In this document: positions 27,075-35,892 of the stretch, one piece after another
Layout: every line of letters starts with the position of its first letter
Numbering within the stretch: the first letter of the stretch is position 1
Source: Oceanospirillales bacterium
Lineage (GTDB): Bacteria; Pseudomonadota; Gammaproteobacteria; Pseudomonadales; Balneatricaceae
Assembly (NCBI GenBank): GCA_018223185.1
Contig: JAAEYW010000015.1
Location: 1-64,000 of the forward strand
DNA length: 64,000 nucleotides
Direction: 5' to 3'
Notes under the pieces: generated by a model
The model's input: the letters and a program-made list of their open reading frames with translations, nothing else
Database searches by the model: none
Told to the model about the DNA's origin: nothing
Position numbers and translations under genes: made by a program

Positions 27075-29924
27075 TTATCGCTTCTCGCTATCATGAAATG
27101 CCTTTTTCAAGTCTGCTATCCCAAAGGGTTTGCTCAACAACAGAAAAGCCGGATTGATCGGCTTATCTCTGCTCTGCTGGTAGGAATATCCACTGATCAG
27201 GATGATTCTGCAACGGTTATCGTTCAGGTGCAGCCAGTCCGCCAGTTCAATTCCGTTGATGCTGCCCGGCAGCATGACGTCGGATACCAGGGCATAGAGC
27301 TCCGGCAGCAACGGTATCAGCCGTTGGGCTTCTTCGGCGCTATGGGTGTCAATCACATCAAAACCCAGATCGATCAGTTGCTGACGAACCACCGAGCGCA
27401 CATCCGGATCATCCTCAACCAGGCAGACAAGTTTACCCTCTTGCTTGAGGGCGCGCTCTTGGACCTCTGTCGAATCTTTTGGACTATTGTCTTCAGCAAC
27501 TTTTGCCGGCAGCAGAAGGGTGATGGTCGCTCCCCGGTTCGGAGCGTTCTGAATGCTGATATAGCCTCTGGACTGTTTAACGAAACCGTACACCATACTC
27601 AGTCCCAGTCCTGAGCCTGCGCCGTTACTTTTGCTGGTGAAAAAGGGTTCGAAACACTGCAGCAGGGCCTGGTTGCTGAAGCCGGAGCCGGTATCACTGA
27701 TGCAGATTTCACAGTAGGTACCCGGCTCTACCAGTTCATCCATTACCAGGCGATTGGCGACCTCAATGCTCTGGGTTGTGAAGCTGATCTCGCCACCCTC
27801 GGGCATCGCATCCCGGGCGTTGAACACGATATTTACCAGCGCATCCTCCAGTCTGCCGGGGTCAGCAAAGGGCTGCAGGCTGGATGGGGTGTTATTTATA
27901 CTGACAGTGATGTTATCCGGCAGTGAGCTGGACAGCAGTTCGACAGAGTCTCTGAGCATCTGCCCGATATCTATCAGTGTTGGTGAGAGCGGCTGTCTGC
28001 GGGAAAACGATAGCAGCCGGCTGGTGATATCGGCCCCGCGCCGGGTGGCCCGGATCGCGGGTTCAAGATAATGCCGCAGCTGATCATCTTCGGCATAACG
28101 GTCGCCTACCGAGTGCAGGTTGCCAAGAATAATTGTCAGCAGGTTATTGAAGTCATGGGCCAGACCGCCTGCCATCTGCCCGACAGCGTTCATCCGTTGT
28201 GCTTCATTTAGCTGGCGCTCGGCATCCTTCTCGGTGGTGATATCAAAGGTCAGTATCAGAATGCCATTCACCTTTCTGTCGGGGTTAAAGCAGGGGATCA
28301 GAGTGCGCTTACAGATGATCTGCCGTTGCTGGTGGTGTTCTGTATATTCGCCCGCGGTTTGTTGTCCGTTAAGTGCGGTTCTGATCTGCTTCTGAATCCG
28401 CTGGAAGCACTCGTCGCCGATAATCTCCTGCAGGGGTTTGTTGATCATGCGGGCCTTGTCCTGCTGAAATGTATCGGCAAACACCCGGTTAACGAAGAGA
28501 ATGTTAAGGCTGGTATCGAGATAAGCGATCTGCGCGGGCAGGGCGTCGAGAATCTGCCGTTGGCGCTGCTCAGACTGTGCCAGTGCCTCTTTGGCACTGG
28601 CCATCGATTCTGATGCGATGATCAGTTGCTGATTTTTTTCGGCCAATGCGTGGGTGCGTTGTTCAACTTTACTGTCCAGATTTTTGATCGAGTCGCGCAG
28701 ACGTTCCACCATCGTATCGAAGGTATGGGCCAGCAGTCCCACCTCATCATTACGACGGATACCGCTTTTAGCTGATAGCTCTCCCTCGGAGACTCTGACG
28801 GCGGTATCGGCCAGCCGCTTAATCGGCTGGGTGATCCACTGACTGAATAGCAGCATCAGCAACAACGCCACAAAGAGGGCGATCACGGCGATAGTGATGA
28901 TTCTTTCTGTCAGCAGTTCGGCGCTGCTGCGCAGTTCATCCACATAGACTGAAGAGCATATATACCAGTCAAATCCTGGCAGATAACGAACCAGCGAAAG
29001 CTTCTCATAGCTGTAGTTTCCGGGGTCATCGGGCCGGTCCCATTTGTAGTACAGTTCCTGACCGGTATTGGCAACCTGTATCAGATCCTCAGCGATAGAG
29101 TTTCCGGTGACCGGATTGGTCAGTGTAAGAAAGTTTTTGCCGGCAATATTGGCATTCGGATGGATCAGCATATTGGTGCTGGCATCAAATACAAACAGGT
29201 AGCCGGTAGAGGCAATTTTTATCTCTTTTATCCCTTCACGCAGTTCAATCAGGGCCTCACTGCGGATACGTTCGATATCGGCATCCAGATCATCCAGATA
29301 AACCCCCGAACCAATAACAAAGCCTTTTTGCGGGAAGTTTTTAACAAAGGATACCTTGTCCAGCGGCTTCTCAGAGTCGAGTCGGTTCCATTTATACTGA
29401 TAGAAACCCTCTCCCTGGCTCAGCGCCAGATCGATCACCGCACGAACCGCTGTACCGCCATCGTTGGTTTGAACTGTCGCCGTGTCTTTGCCCTGATAGC
29501 GCGGGTCGGGATGGGACAGCAGAATACCGTTCTGGTCGGCGATCCAGATATAGTCATTCTCGCCATATTTAAAACTTCTCAGCTGCTCAAATGCTACCTG
29601 ACGAGCCTGGCTTTCACTGAGACCGTTGTGGCGTGCTTCAGTGACGGCGCTCTCGAAAAAGGAGTCGGCCAGATCAACCACGGTGCGCAGACGCTTCTTG
29701 TGGGATTCAAGCGCCTGGCTGCGGTATTTTTTTGTATCTGCGTACATTTTATTGGCGAGGGAAAATACGCTGTTCAGTGCAATGGCGCTGGAGTTTCGTT
29801 CAATCTCGAATACCTTCTTCTTGATCACCGGTACCGAATAAAAGTACACCGTGACAAATATCATCGAGATGATTATCAGCAGGGTAACGAAGAAGCGTTG
29901 CATGAGTTTCGATCTGAAAAGCAT
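27075..29924 (-). CDS. Hybrid sensor histidine kinase with double Cache domain
   Basis: This 949-residue protein has an N-terminal membrane helix and a large periplasmic double Cache region ([21 protein letters not shown] and [17 protein letters not shown], residues 60-340). A second helix near 350, HAMP, a coiled coil, a PAS domain (about 450-560), the H-box [17 protein letters not shown] and the ATPase motifs DTGSGF and GSGLGLS follow. It ends in a receiver domain ([16 protein letters not shown]). Double Cache sensors often bind carboxylates or amino acids. It would phosphorylate the OmpR-type regulator downstream, with the receiver acting as a sink or relay. Confidence 0.92.
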   Translation of the reverse strand: MLFRSKLMQRFFVTLLIIISMIFVTVYFYSVPVIKKKVFEIERNSSAIALNSVFSLANKMYADTKKYRSQALESHKKRLRTVVDLADSFFESAVTEARHNGLSESQARQVAFEQLRSFKYGENDYIWIADQNGILLSHPDPRYQGKDTATVQTNDGGTAVRAVIDLALSQGEGFYQYKWNRLDSEKPLDKVSFVKNFPQKGFVIGSGVYLDDLDADIERIRSEALIELREGIKEIKIASTGYLFVFDASTNMLIHPNANIAGKNFLTLTNPVTGNSIAEDLIQVANTGQELYYKWDRPDDPGNYSYEKLSLVRYLPGFDWYICSSVYVDELRSSAELLTERIITIAVIALFVALLLMLLFSQWITQPIKRLADTAVRVSEGELSAKSGIRRNDEVGLLAHTFDTMVERLRDSIKNLDSKVEQRTHALAEKNQQLIIASESMASAKEALAQSEQRQRQILDALPAQIAYLDTSLNILFVNRVFADTFQQDKARMINKPLQEIIGDECFQRIQKQIRTALNGQQTAGEYTEHHQQRQIICKRTLIPCFNPDRKVNGILILTFDITTEKDAERQLNEAQRMNAVGQMAGGLAHDFNNLLTIILGNLHSVGDRYAEDDQLRHYLEPAIRATRRGADITSRLLSFSRRQPLSPTLIDIGQMLRDSVELLSSSLPDNITVSINNTPSSLQPFADPGRLEDALVNIVFNARDAMPEGGEISFTTQSIEVANRLVMDELVEPGTYCEICISDTGSGFSNQALLQCFEPFFTSKSNGAGSGLGLSMVYGFVKQSRGYISIQNAPNRGATITLLLPAKVAEDNSPKDSTEVQERALKQEGKLVCLVEDDPDVRSVVRQQLIDLGFDVIDTHSAEEAQRLIPLLPELYALVSDVMLPGSINGIELADWLHLNDNRCRIILISGYSYQQSRDKPINPAFLLLSKPFGIADLKKAFHDSEKR

Positions 29925-30127
29925 AGTGCTGTCGTCTTGTAGCGTATTGTTTTTGTTGTGCTGTCATTCTATAGGAAATATGAGTCTGTCAAACCGGTTG
30001 TTACATTTCGTCAGATTTCAGACAAATTGAGGTAATGATTATGAGCTCTAATGTGGATTAAACACAGAACAAATACTGTGACGTATAACAATAAAAACTG
30101 ACTACCTAAAGTCAGAAGAGAGTAAAG

Positions 30128-30262
30128 ATGCCTTCTCTTTATCCGCATGATTATTTCACTGCCGCACTGAACCGTTATGGCTCGGCGACGGTACTCTGCT
30201 GCTGGTTAATCTTCCTGAGTTTTCGCACCGTTAATCCCACCTGTTGTAATGATAACGACTGA
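30128..30262 (+). CDS. Possible 44-residue membrane-type small protein or leader peptide
   Basis: The frame starts with ATG 30128 behind AGAGAG and ends with TGA at 30260-30262. It begins MPSLYPHDYFTAAL, has a short hydrophobic core (TVLCCWLIFLSF) and ends NPTCCNDND, with two Cys-Cys pairs. It lies in the 462-bp leader of the acyl-CoA ligase gene. It could be a small membrane protein or a regulatory leader peptide. No homologue is recalled, and chance occurrence is possible. Confidence 0.4.
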   Translation: MPSLYPHDYFTAALNRYGSATVLCCWLIFLSFRTVNPTCCNDND

Positions 30263-30386
30263 AGTGCTGACTGCCAGATTTAACCGGAATGCGCCCGTTC
30301 AGGGGCTTTAATGGAATTCTATTTCAGATTGACTGGCCGGGCTTAACTACTGAGCTACCGGTCGAAAACAGGTACAGGAAAATACA

Positions 30387-32021
30387 ATGTCAGAACATCA
30401 TAATGTTTATAACCAGTCCCTTGATCAGAATCAGGCAAACTTTATGGCACTTACGCCGCTGAGTTTTCTTGAGCGCAGCGCTAAGGTCTACCCGCAGCGT
30501 ATTGCGACGGTGCACGGCACGGTTCGCCGAACCTGGGCTGAAACCTATCAGCGTTGCTGCCAGCTGGCCAGTGCCCTGGTGAAGCGGGGGATCGGCAGAG
30601 GAGATACCGTATCAATCATTGCACCTAACCTGCCGGAACATTTCGAATCTCATTTTGGCGTACCGATGAGTGGCGCTGTTCTGAACTCCATTAATACCCG
30701 GCTGGATGCAGAAGCGATTGCGTTTGTATTGCAGCATGCGGAATCCAGGGTGCTGATTACTGAGCGTGAATTTTCCGCTGTGGTGCGTAAAGCCCTGAAA
30801 ATGATCGGTAAAAAAATTCTGGTGATCGATATTGATGATCCGACCTATGCTGAAGGCGAGCTGATTGGTGATCTGACGTACGATGCTTTTCTGTCCGAAG
30901 GTGATGCTTCTTTTGTCGGTGTAAAACCTTCAGATGAGTGGGATGCAATTACCCTCAACTACACCTCCGGTACCACCGGAGATCCGAAAGGGGTGGTTTA
31001 TCATCATCGCGGCGCTTACCTGAATGCGGTGAGTAATATCGTTTCCTGGGATATGGGCCAGCACCCGGTATATCTGTGGACACTGCCGATGTTCCACTGT
31101 AATGGCTGGTGTTTCCCCTGGTCGATTGCGGCTGCTGCGGGCACCAGTGTCAGTCTGCGACATGTCCGTGCCGATATGATCTTTGAACAGATAAAAGAGC
31201 AGAAAGTGAACCACTTCTGTGGCGCACCTATCGTGTTGAATATGCTCAACTCTGCACCGCAGGCGATGAAAGAGGGGATCGATCATCAGGTCAAGGTCAT
31301 GACTGCGGGCGCAGCGCCACCCGCTTCAGTTATTCAGGGTATGGAGGAGCTTGGCTTCAGGGTGACGCATGTTTATGGTCTCACTGAAACCTATGGCCCC
31401 TCAGTGGTCTGTGCCTGGCATGAAGAGTGGGATGCGTATGACGAAGAGAAAAAGTCCCGTCTGAAATCCCGTCAGGGAGTGCGTGCACCGATGCTGGACG
31501 GGTTGATGGTCGCGCATCCGGATACACTGGAACCTGTACCGCAGGATGGTGAAACCATTGGCGAGATCTTTATGCAGGGCAACCTGGTGATGAAAGGTTA
31601 TCTGAAGAACCCATCTACCACTGATGAAGCGTTTAAGGGCGGGTGGTTTCATTCCGGCGATCTGGCGGTGTGGCATGCTGATGGCTATATCGAGATAAAG
31701 GACCGTTCCAAGGATGTGATCATCTCCGGTGGTGAAAATATCTCCAGTATCGAGGTTGAAGATGTGCTCTACCGTCATCCTAAAATTCAGGATGCGGCAG
31801 TGGTAGCCCGGCCGGATGAGAAATGGGGTGAAACGCCCTGTGCGTTTATAACCACCACCGAGGGCGAAACGGTGACGGAGCAGGAGATTATCGATTTCTG
31901 CCGGGCCAACATGGCGCACTTTAAAACCCCTAAACGCGTGGTTGTGGGTGATCTGCCGAAAACCTCTACCGGTAAGATCCAGAAGTTTATTCTGCGCCAG
32001 AAGGCTAAAGAGCTGGAATGA
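30387..32021 (+). CDS. Acyl-CoA synthetase (AMP-forming, medium-chain / DmdB-like)
   Basis: This 544-residue ANL-superfamily ligase activates a carboxylic acid to its CoA thioester through an acyl-AMP. It shows the P-loop YTSGTTGDPKGVVYHHRG (near residue 190), VYGLTETYGP, WFHSGDLAVWHADGYIEIKDRSKDVIISGGENI and the catalytic lysine near the C-terminus in KTSTGKIQK. The length and N-terminal pattern (TPLSFLERSAKVYP) fit the family that contains AlkK-type medium-chain ligases and DmdB (methylmercaptopropionate-CoA ligase). The true acid is not determined. The acyl-CoA dehydrogenase and ETF genes downstream would process the product. Confidence 0.92.
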   Translation: MSEHHNVYNQSLDQNQANFMALTPLSFLERSAKVYPQRIATVHGTVRRTWAETYQRCCQLASALVKRGIGRGDTVSIIAPNLPEHFESHFGVPMSGAVLNSINTRLDAEAIAFVLQHAESRVLITEREFSAVVRKALKMIGKKILVIDIDDPTYAEGELIGDLTYDAFLSEGDASFVGVKPSDEWDAITLNYTSGTTGDPKGVVYHHRGAYLNAVSNIVSWDMGQHPVYLWTLPMFHCNGWCFPWSIAAAAGTSVSLRHVRADMIFEQIKEQKVNHFCGAPIVLNMLNSAPQAMKEGIDHQVKVMTAGAAPPASVIQGMEELGFRVTHVYGLTETYGPSVVCAWHEEWDAYDEEKKSRLKSRQGVRAPMLDGLMVAHPDTLEPVPQDGETIGEIFMQGNLVMKGYLKNPSTTDEAFKGGWFHSGDLAVWHADGYIEIKDRSKDVIISGGENISSIEVEDVLYRHPKIQDAAVVARPDEKWGETPCAFITTTEGETVTEQEIIDFCRANMAHFKTPKRVVVGDLPKTSTGKIQKFILRQKAKELE

Positions 32022-32040
32022 GTCTACGCTGGTAACCTGT

Positions 32041-32063
32041 GCGGAGGAGAGTGTCTTCTCCGC
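32041..32063 (+). promoter_or_regulatory. Intercistronic hairpin after the acyl-CoA ligase
   Basis: GCGGAGGAGA and TCTTCTCCGC pair over ten positions (one G-T pair) with loop GTG. It begins 20 bases after the ligase stop and ends 28 bases before the EtfB-like start. No T-tract follows. It buries a GGAGG word that could otherwise act as a ribosome site, so it may modulate translation of the next gene. Confidence 0.6.
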
Positions 32064-32090
32064 AGCTCAATGTCAGACGGAAAAATAATA

Positions 32091-32630
32091 ATGAAGATCA
32101 CCGTAATACTGACACCCGAAGCCTCAGAGGGTGATAAGCCCGCTCTGGGGAATCAGGCGCAGGAAAGTATCAGAGAAGCGTTAAAGCTGAAACTGAGTGG
32201 CCATGCTCAAGAGATCGTAGTTGTCTCAATCGGACAGCCTTTAAGTGAGACTCAGCGCGTCAGACTGTTGCTGCAGGGCGTTGACTCTACGCTGTTCCGG
32301 GCCTGTGATCGCTGTCCTGGCGTTATGGAACTGGCTGAGCAACTGATCGGAATAATCCATAGAGAATCCCCCGATCTCATGTTTATAAGTCGGGGTGATA
32401 ATGATCGTCAGAGTCAGCTGGGGAATATGCTGGCCGAGTTGCTGGCGTTTCGCCTGTCTCAGTCTGATCCGGTCAAAGGTCAGCTTTATCGCACCCTGGT
32501 GATTCGTGAAATTGGTAGTGGAATGCACACTGTCAGGGTGTCGCTGTTACCGTCAGAGTCTGAAGATCTCAGCTGTTTCGGGGGCGAAAAAGAGTTTGGT
32601 TTCGATAACAGTCTGGTTATTCCGGGATAA
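32091..32630 (+). CDS. Divergent EtfB-like protein of unknown role
   Basis: This 179-residue protein aligns along its length with the EtfB encoded at 34179. EIVVVSIG matches EIIAVSIG, and GNMLAELLAF matches [10 protein letters not shown] in the same relative positions. The loop [14 protein letters not shown] of the true EtfB is replaced by SRGDNDRQSQLGN, and the C-terminal third of EtfB is missing. It is probably an ETF-fold protein that has lost or changed cofactor binding. Start 32091 was chosen by alignment with EtfB; an in-frame ATG at 32070 is possible. It follows the ligase gene. Confidence 0.75.
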   Translation: MKITVILTPEASEGDKPALGNQAQESIREALKLKLSGHAQEIVVVSIGQPLSETQRVRLLLQGVDSTLFRACDRCPGVMELAEQLIGIIHRESPDLMFISRGDNDRQSQLGNMLAELLAFRLSQSDPVKGQLYRTLVIREIGSGMHTVRVSLLPSESEDLSCFGGEKEFGFDNSLVIPG

Positions 32631-32759
32631 AAACAGTTTCTGCGCTACTGCGGGATCTCTCCTGCGGGGGCGGAGGCTGGCAGATTTGAAAAGACTTAAT
32701 TGTGGAGTAGCACCATCTGATGTGATGCCCTGCTATGCAGAATAGCATCAGACTTTTTG

Positions 32760-32784
32760 GGCTCTGAAAGGGGCCTTTTTTTTT
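32760..32784 (+). terminator. Terminator after the EtfB-like gene
   Basis: GGCTCT and GGGGCC pair (with G-T pairs) around loop GAAA, followed by nine T residues. It ends the ligase/EtfB-like operon. Confidence 0.75.
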
Positions 32785-32802
32785 ATAATTTTATTAACAG
32801 AT

Positions 32803-32834
32803 AAAAAAAACCGGTCTCTGTTAGACAGGACCGG
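32803..32834 (-). terminator. Minus-strand terminator downstream of the AraC gene
   Basis: On the minus strand CCGGTC and GACCGG close a hairpin with an inner CTGT/ACAG stem, followed by eight T residues. It lies about 140 bases past the AraC stop. Two further hairpins (32845-32865 and 32867-32885) sit between the gene and this terminator. See the findings for a possible small RNA. Confidence 0.8.
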
Positions 32835-32974
32835 CGAAAGCATATGGCTCTAAGGGCACGAGCCAATGAGTAAACAAGTAACTCAGGGACCACCATTATG
32901 GCGTCTTACCCTGTTGTTGACGATAGCCTGAGCAGTCAGTCTTTTGATCTAATCGGACATATGGTGGGGCAGCC

Positions 32975-33985
32975 TCAGCCTTTTGATTTTCGGTAGGTGC
33001 TGGGGGAAATGCCGGTCCAGTGTTTGAATGCCCGGGTAAACGCCGCGGCTTCGGCAAAGCCGAGGAGTCTGGCGATTTTGGAGATAGGCAGATTGGGCTG
33101 GCTGAGCAGATGAATCGCTTCATCCCGGCGAACACCGTCCTTGATCTCCTGAAAGCTGGTGCCTTCTTCGTCGAGTTTACGGCGCAGGGTCCGGGAGGTG
33201 GTATGCAGCTGATTGGCGATATCTTCCATGCTGGTGTCGACCATCGATTCGGCGTTTTCGAGGTAGTCCATCACCTTGCGGGTGTAAACGGGGTAATAGG
33301 ATTGTCGTTTAAACCAGTCCAGCGGAGCGCGCCTTAGATAGCTGCTAAGATTTTGCAGTGTCTGTACCACTGGCGCGCTCATGATGCTCCGGTCAAAGGT
33401 CAGACTGTTGTGGGGCTGGTCGAATACAGTGGGGCAGGGAAACATTAACCGGTACTCTTCAAAGTGTGCCGGTTTCGAATGCTGAAAGCCGACCTGTTTC
33501 AGCGGGATTCGCTGGCCAATCAGCCAACTGGGAAAGCGGTGCCACAATAGCATCAGAAAATCGATCAGGGCGTGGTCCGGGTCTTTTTCCGGATGAGTCA
33601 GGTCCAGGGTGAAAATAACCCGGTCCCCCTCTTCGGTGATGGTCATATGGGATGCCGGTACCAGCAGGTTATAAAAATGGGCCGCCTGAGTGAAAACCTG
33701 CTGCAGATCGGTGCAATGGATCACCATGCGGCACATCAGCGCGAATATGCCGAAACGACAGGGCGGGCTGGCAAGGCCGAGATAGTCATCATCGCTATGG
33801 CGCAGGATCGATTGCACCAGCCGGCTCAGCTGCATCGGGGTGATACGGACTTCCTGGTTTCTGAGCAGTTCACTGTTGAGCCCGGCTTCCCGTAACAGTT
33901 GCTGTTCATTAAGTCCGTTCAGCCGTGCGCCGTTGAGCATCGCATTGGCAAAGTGGATCGAGATTGAGTGATGGTTATAGCTCAT
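32975..33985 (-). CDS. AraC-family regulator (OruR/arabinose-binding-like N-terminus)
   Basis: This 336-residue protein combines an N-terminal AraC-type arabinose-binding-like domain (residues 20-200, with LVQSILRHSDDDYLGLAS) and a C-terminal helix-turn-helix pair. The HTH segments are MEDIANQLHTTSRTLRRKLDEEGTSFQEIKD and ISKIARLLGFAEAAAFTRAFKHWTGISPSTYR. It diverges from etfB across a 190-bp spacer carrying near-identical direct repeats, so it probably controls the etfBA-acyl-CoA dehydrogenase-ETF-QO operon and perhaps the ligase operon. The effector is unknown; relatives respond to amino acids or acyl compounds. Confidence 0.9.
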   Translation of the reverse strand: MSYNHHSISIHFANAMLNGARLNGLNEQQLLREAGLNSELLRNQEVRITPMQLSRLVQSILRHSDDDYLGLASPPCRFGIFALMCRMVIHCTDLQQVFTQAAHFYNLLVPASHMTITEEGDRVIFTLDLTHPEKDPDHALIDFLMLLWHRFPSWLIGQRIPLKQVGFQHSKPAHFEEYRLMFPCPTVFDQPHNSLTFDRSIMSAPVVQTLQNLSSYLRRAPLDWFKRQSYYPVYTRKVMDYLENAESMVDTSMEDIANQLHTTSRTLRRKLDEEGTSFQEIKDGVRRDEAIHLLSQPNLPISKIARLLGFAEAAAFTRAFKHWTGISPSTYRKSKG

Positions 33986-34032
33986 AACTGGGTACCAGAA
34001 GCATTAATGTGTTGTCCTATAATGGAGCCGTT

Positions 34033-34090
34033 TGTCCGATAGTATCAGAAATATCCGAAATTAAATGCTTAATTGTGTCCGAAAATATCA
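34033..34090. promoter_or_regulatory. Direct repeats in the AraC-etfB spacer (candidate operator)
   Basis: TGTCCGATAGTATCA (34033-34047) and TGTCCGAAAATATCA (34076-34090) agree at 13 of 15 positions and are 43 bp apart, about four helical turns. A partial copy, ATATCCGAAATT, lies between them. AraC proteins bind direct repeats on one DNA face, so these are good candidate sites for the divergent regulator. Confidence 0.6.
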
Positions 34091-34178
34091 AACATAAGGC
34101 TTTTTTAGTTATTGTTGTCCTGGCTGGCAACAGGCAAACTAGGCTTTAATAAGAAACCGCAATCTAAAAGTGAGTGCT

Positions 34179-34928
34179 ATGAAGATACTTGTTCCGGTAA
34201 AACGTGTTATCGACTACAACGTTAAAGTGCGGGTTAAGTCCGATAACAGTGATGTTGATCTGTCTAACGTGAAAATGGCAATGAATCCGTTCTGTGAAAT
34301 CGCTGTAGAAGAAGCGGTTCGCCTGAAAGAGGCGGGTATCGCAAGTGAGATTATTGCAGTCTCTATCGGCGATAAGGCCTGCCAGGAACAGATCCGCACC
34401 GCTCTGGCACTGGGCGCTGATCGCGGCATTCAGATTGAAACCGAATCTGCACCTGATGCACTGTCTGCGGCCAAGTTACTGAAAGCCGTCGTTCAGCAAG
34501 AGCAGCCTCAACTGATCATCATGGGTAAGCAATCAATCGATTCCGATAACAACCAGACCGGCCAGATGCTGGCGGCGCTGCTGGATTATCCTCAGGCAAC
34601 CTTTGCCTCTGAAGTTAAAGTGGAAGGCGATAAGGTACAGGTGACCCGTGAAGTGGACGGTGGTTTGCAGACTCTGGAACTGGATCTGCCGGCAGTCATC
34701 ACCACTGACCTGCGTCTCAACGAGCCCCGTTACGCTTCCCTGCCCAACATCATGAAAGCCAAGCGTAAACCGCTGGACGTTAAGGCGCCGGCTGATCTGG
34801 GTGTTGAAGTTGGCAACAAAGTGACACTGGTTGCAGTTAACCCACCGGCAGAGCGTCAGGCGGGTATCAAGGTGGCATCAGTGAGCGAGCTGGTGGATAA
34901 GCTGAAAAACGAAGCAAAAGTAGTTTGA
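34179..34928 (+). CDS. etfB: Electron transfer flavoprotein beta subunit
   Basis: This 249-residue protein begins [18 protein letters not shown] and has the ETF beta signature segments [38 protein letters not shown] (AMP-binding loop) and [19 protein letters not shown]. With EtfA it carries electrons from acyl-CoA dehydrogenases to ETF-quinone oxidoreductase. A GTG three codons upstream is a possible alternative start. The stop is followed by etfA after 11 bases, with GAGGAG overlapping the spacer. Confidence 0.97.
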   Translation: MKILVPVKRVIDYNVKVRVKSDNSDVDLSNVKMAMNPFCEIAVEEAVRLKEAGIASEIIAVSIGDKACQEQIRTALALGADRGIQIETESAPDALSAAKLLKAVVQQEQPQLIIMGKQSIDSDNNQTGQMLAALLDYPQATFASEVKVEGDKVQVTREVDGGLQTLELDLPAVITTDLRLNEPRYASLPNIMKAKRKPLDVKAPADLGVEVGNKVTLVAVNPPAERQAGIKVASVSELVDKLKNEAKVV

Positions 34929-34939
34929 GGAGCGGGCAG

Positions 34940-35869
34940 ATGACAATTCTGGTAATAGCTGAACATGATAACCAGGCACTTAAGCCTGCAACCCTGAATA
35001 CCCTGGCTGCTGCACAGCAGATCGGTGGTGAAATTGAACTGCTGGTGGCGGGTCATAACTGTCAGGCGGTTGCCGACGCAGCAGCAGCGATCCCCTCTGT
35101 CGCTAAAGTGTTGCTGGCAGATAATGCTGCCTACGAGCATCAGCTGGCGGAAAATATTGCCAAGCTGATCGTTGCACTGGTCAGCGGCCACAGCCACATT
35201 CTGGCGCCGGCTACCACCAGTGGTAAGAACTACCTGCCACGGGTTGCTGCACTGCTGGATGTCAATCAGCTGTCTGACGTGATCGCGGTTGAAGCTGCCG
35301 ATACTTTCCAGCGCCCAATCTATGCAGGCAATGCTATCGCGACAGTGAAAACTGACGATGCAGTTAAACTGCTGACCATCCGTGGCACTGCGTTTGATGC
35401 GGTTGTTGCTGAGGGTGGCAGCGCAGCAATTGAAGCGGTTTCTGAGGTGTGTGATGCCGGAAACTCACGTTTTGTCGGTGAAGAACTGGCGAAATCAGAC
35501 CGTCCTGAGCTGACCGCTGCATCGGTTATCGTGTCCGGTGGCCGGGGTATGGGTAACGGTGAAAACTTCGACATGCTTTACAGTCTGGCAGATAAGCTGG
35601 GCGCGGCGGTTGGCGCATCCCGTGCGGCGGTTGACGCAGGTTTTGTACCGAATGATATGCAGGTGGGTCAGACCGGTAAGGTCGTTGCCCCGGATCTGTA
35701 TATCGCCGTGGGTATCTCCGGTGCGATTCAGCATCTGGCAGGAATGAAAGATTCTAAGGTCATTGTGGCCATCAATAAGGATGAAGAAGCGCCAATCTTC
35801 TCCGTTGCTGACTATGGACTGGTAGCCGATCTGTTTGATGCGGTTCCGGAACTGTCTGGCCAGATCTAA
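34940..35869 (+). CDS. etfA: Electron transfer flavoprotein alpha subunit
   Basis: This 309-residue protein begins [16 protein letters not shown]. The C-terminal FAD-binding domain shows [13 protein letters not shown] sequence ([15 protein letters not shown]), [41 protein letters not shown] and [18 protein letters not shown]. These are diagnostic for ETF alpha. It forms the FAD-containing heterodimer with EtfB. The start at 34940 was chosen for the GAGGAG ribosome site. Confidence 0.97.
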   Translation: MTILVIAEHDNQALKPATLNTLAAAQQIGGEIELLVAGHNCQAVADAAAAIPSVAKVLLADNAAYEHQLAENIAKLIVALVSGHSHILAPATTSGKNYLPRVAALLDVNQLSDVIAVEAADTFQRPIYAGNAIATVKTDDAVKLLTIRGTAFDAVVAEGGSAAIEAVSEVCDAGNSRFVGEELAKSDRPELTAASVIVSGGRGMGNGENFDMLYSLADKLGAAVGASRAAVDAGFVPNDMQVGQTGKVVAPDLYIAVGISGAIQHLAGMKDSKVIVAINKDEEAPIFSVADYGLVADLFDAVPELSGQI

Positions 35870-35892
35870 AAACTACATTACAGGTAAAGACC

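Noticed and set aside
32700..32760. Additional hairpin TGATGC/GCATCA upstream of the terminator
   Set aside because: Alternative pairings compete and it has no T-tract. The following GAAA-loop hairpin with nine T residues is the better terminator.
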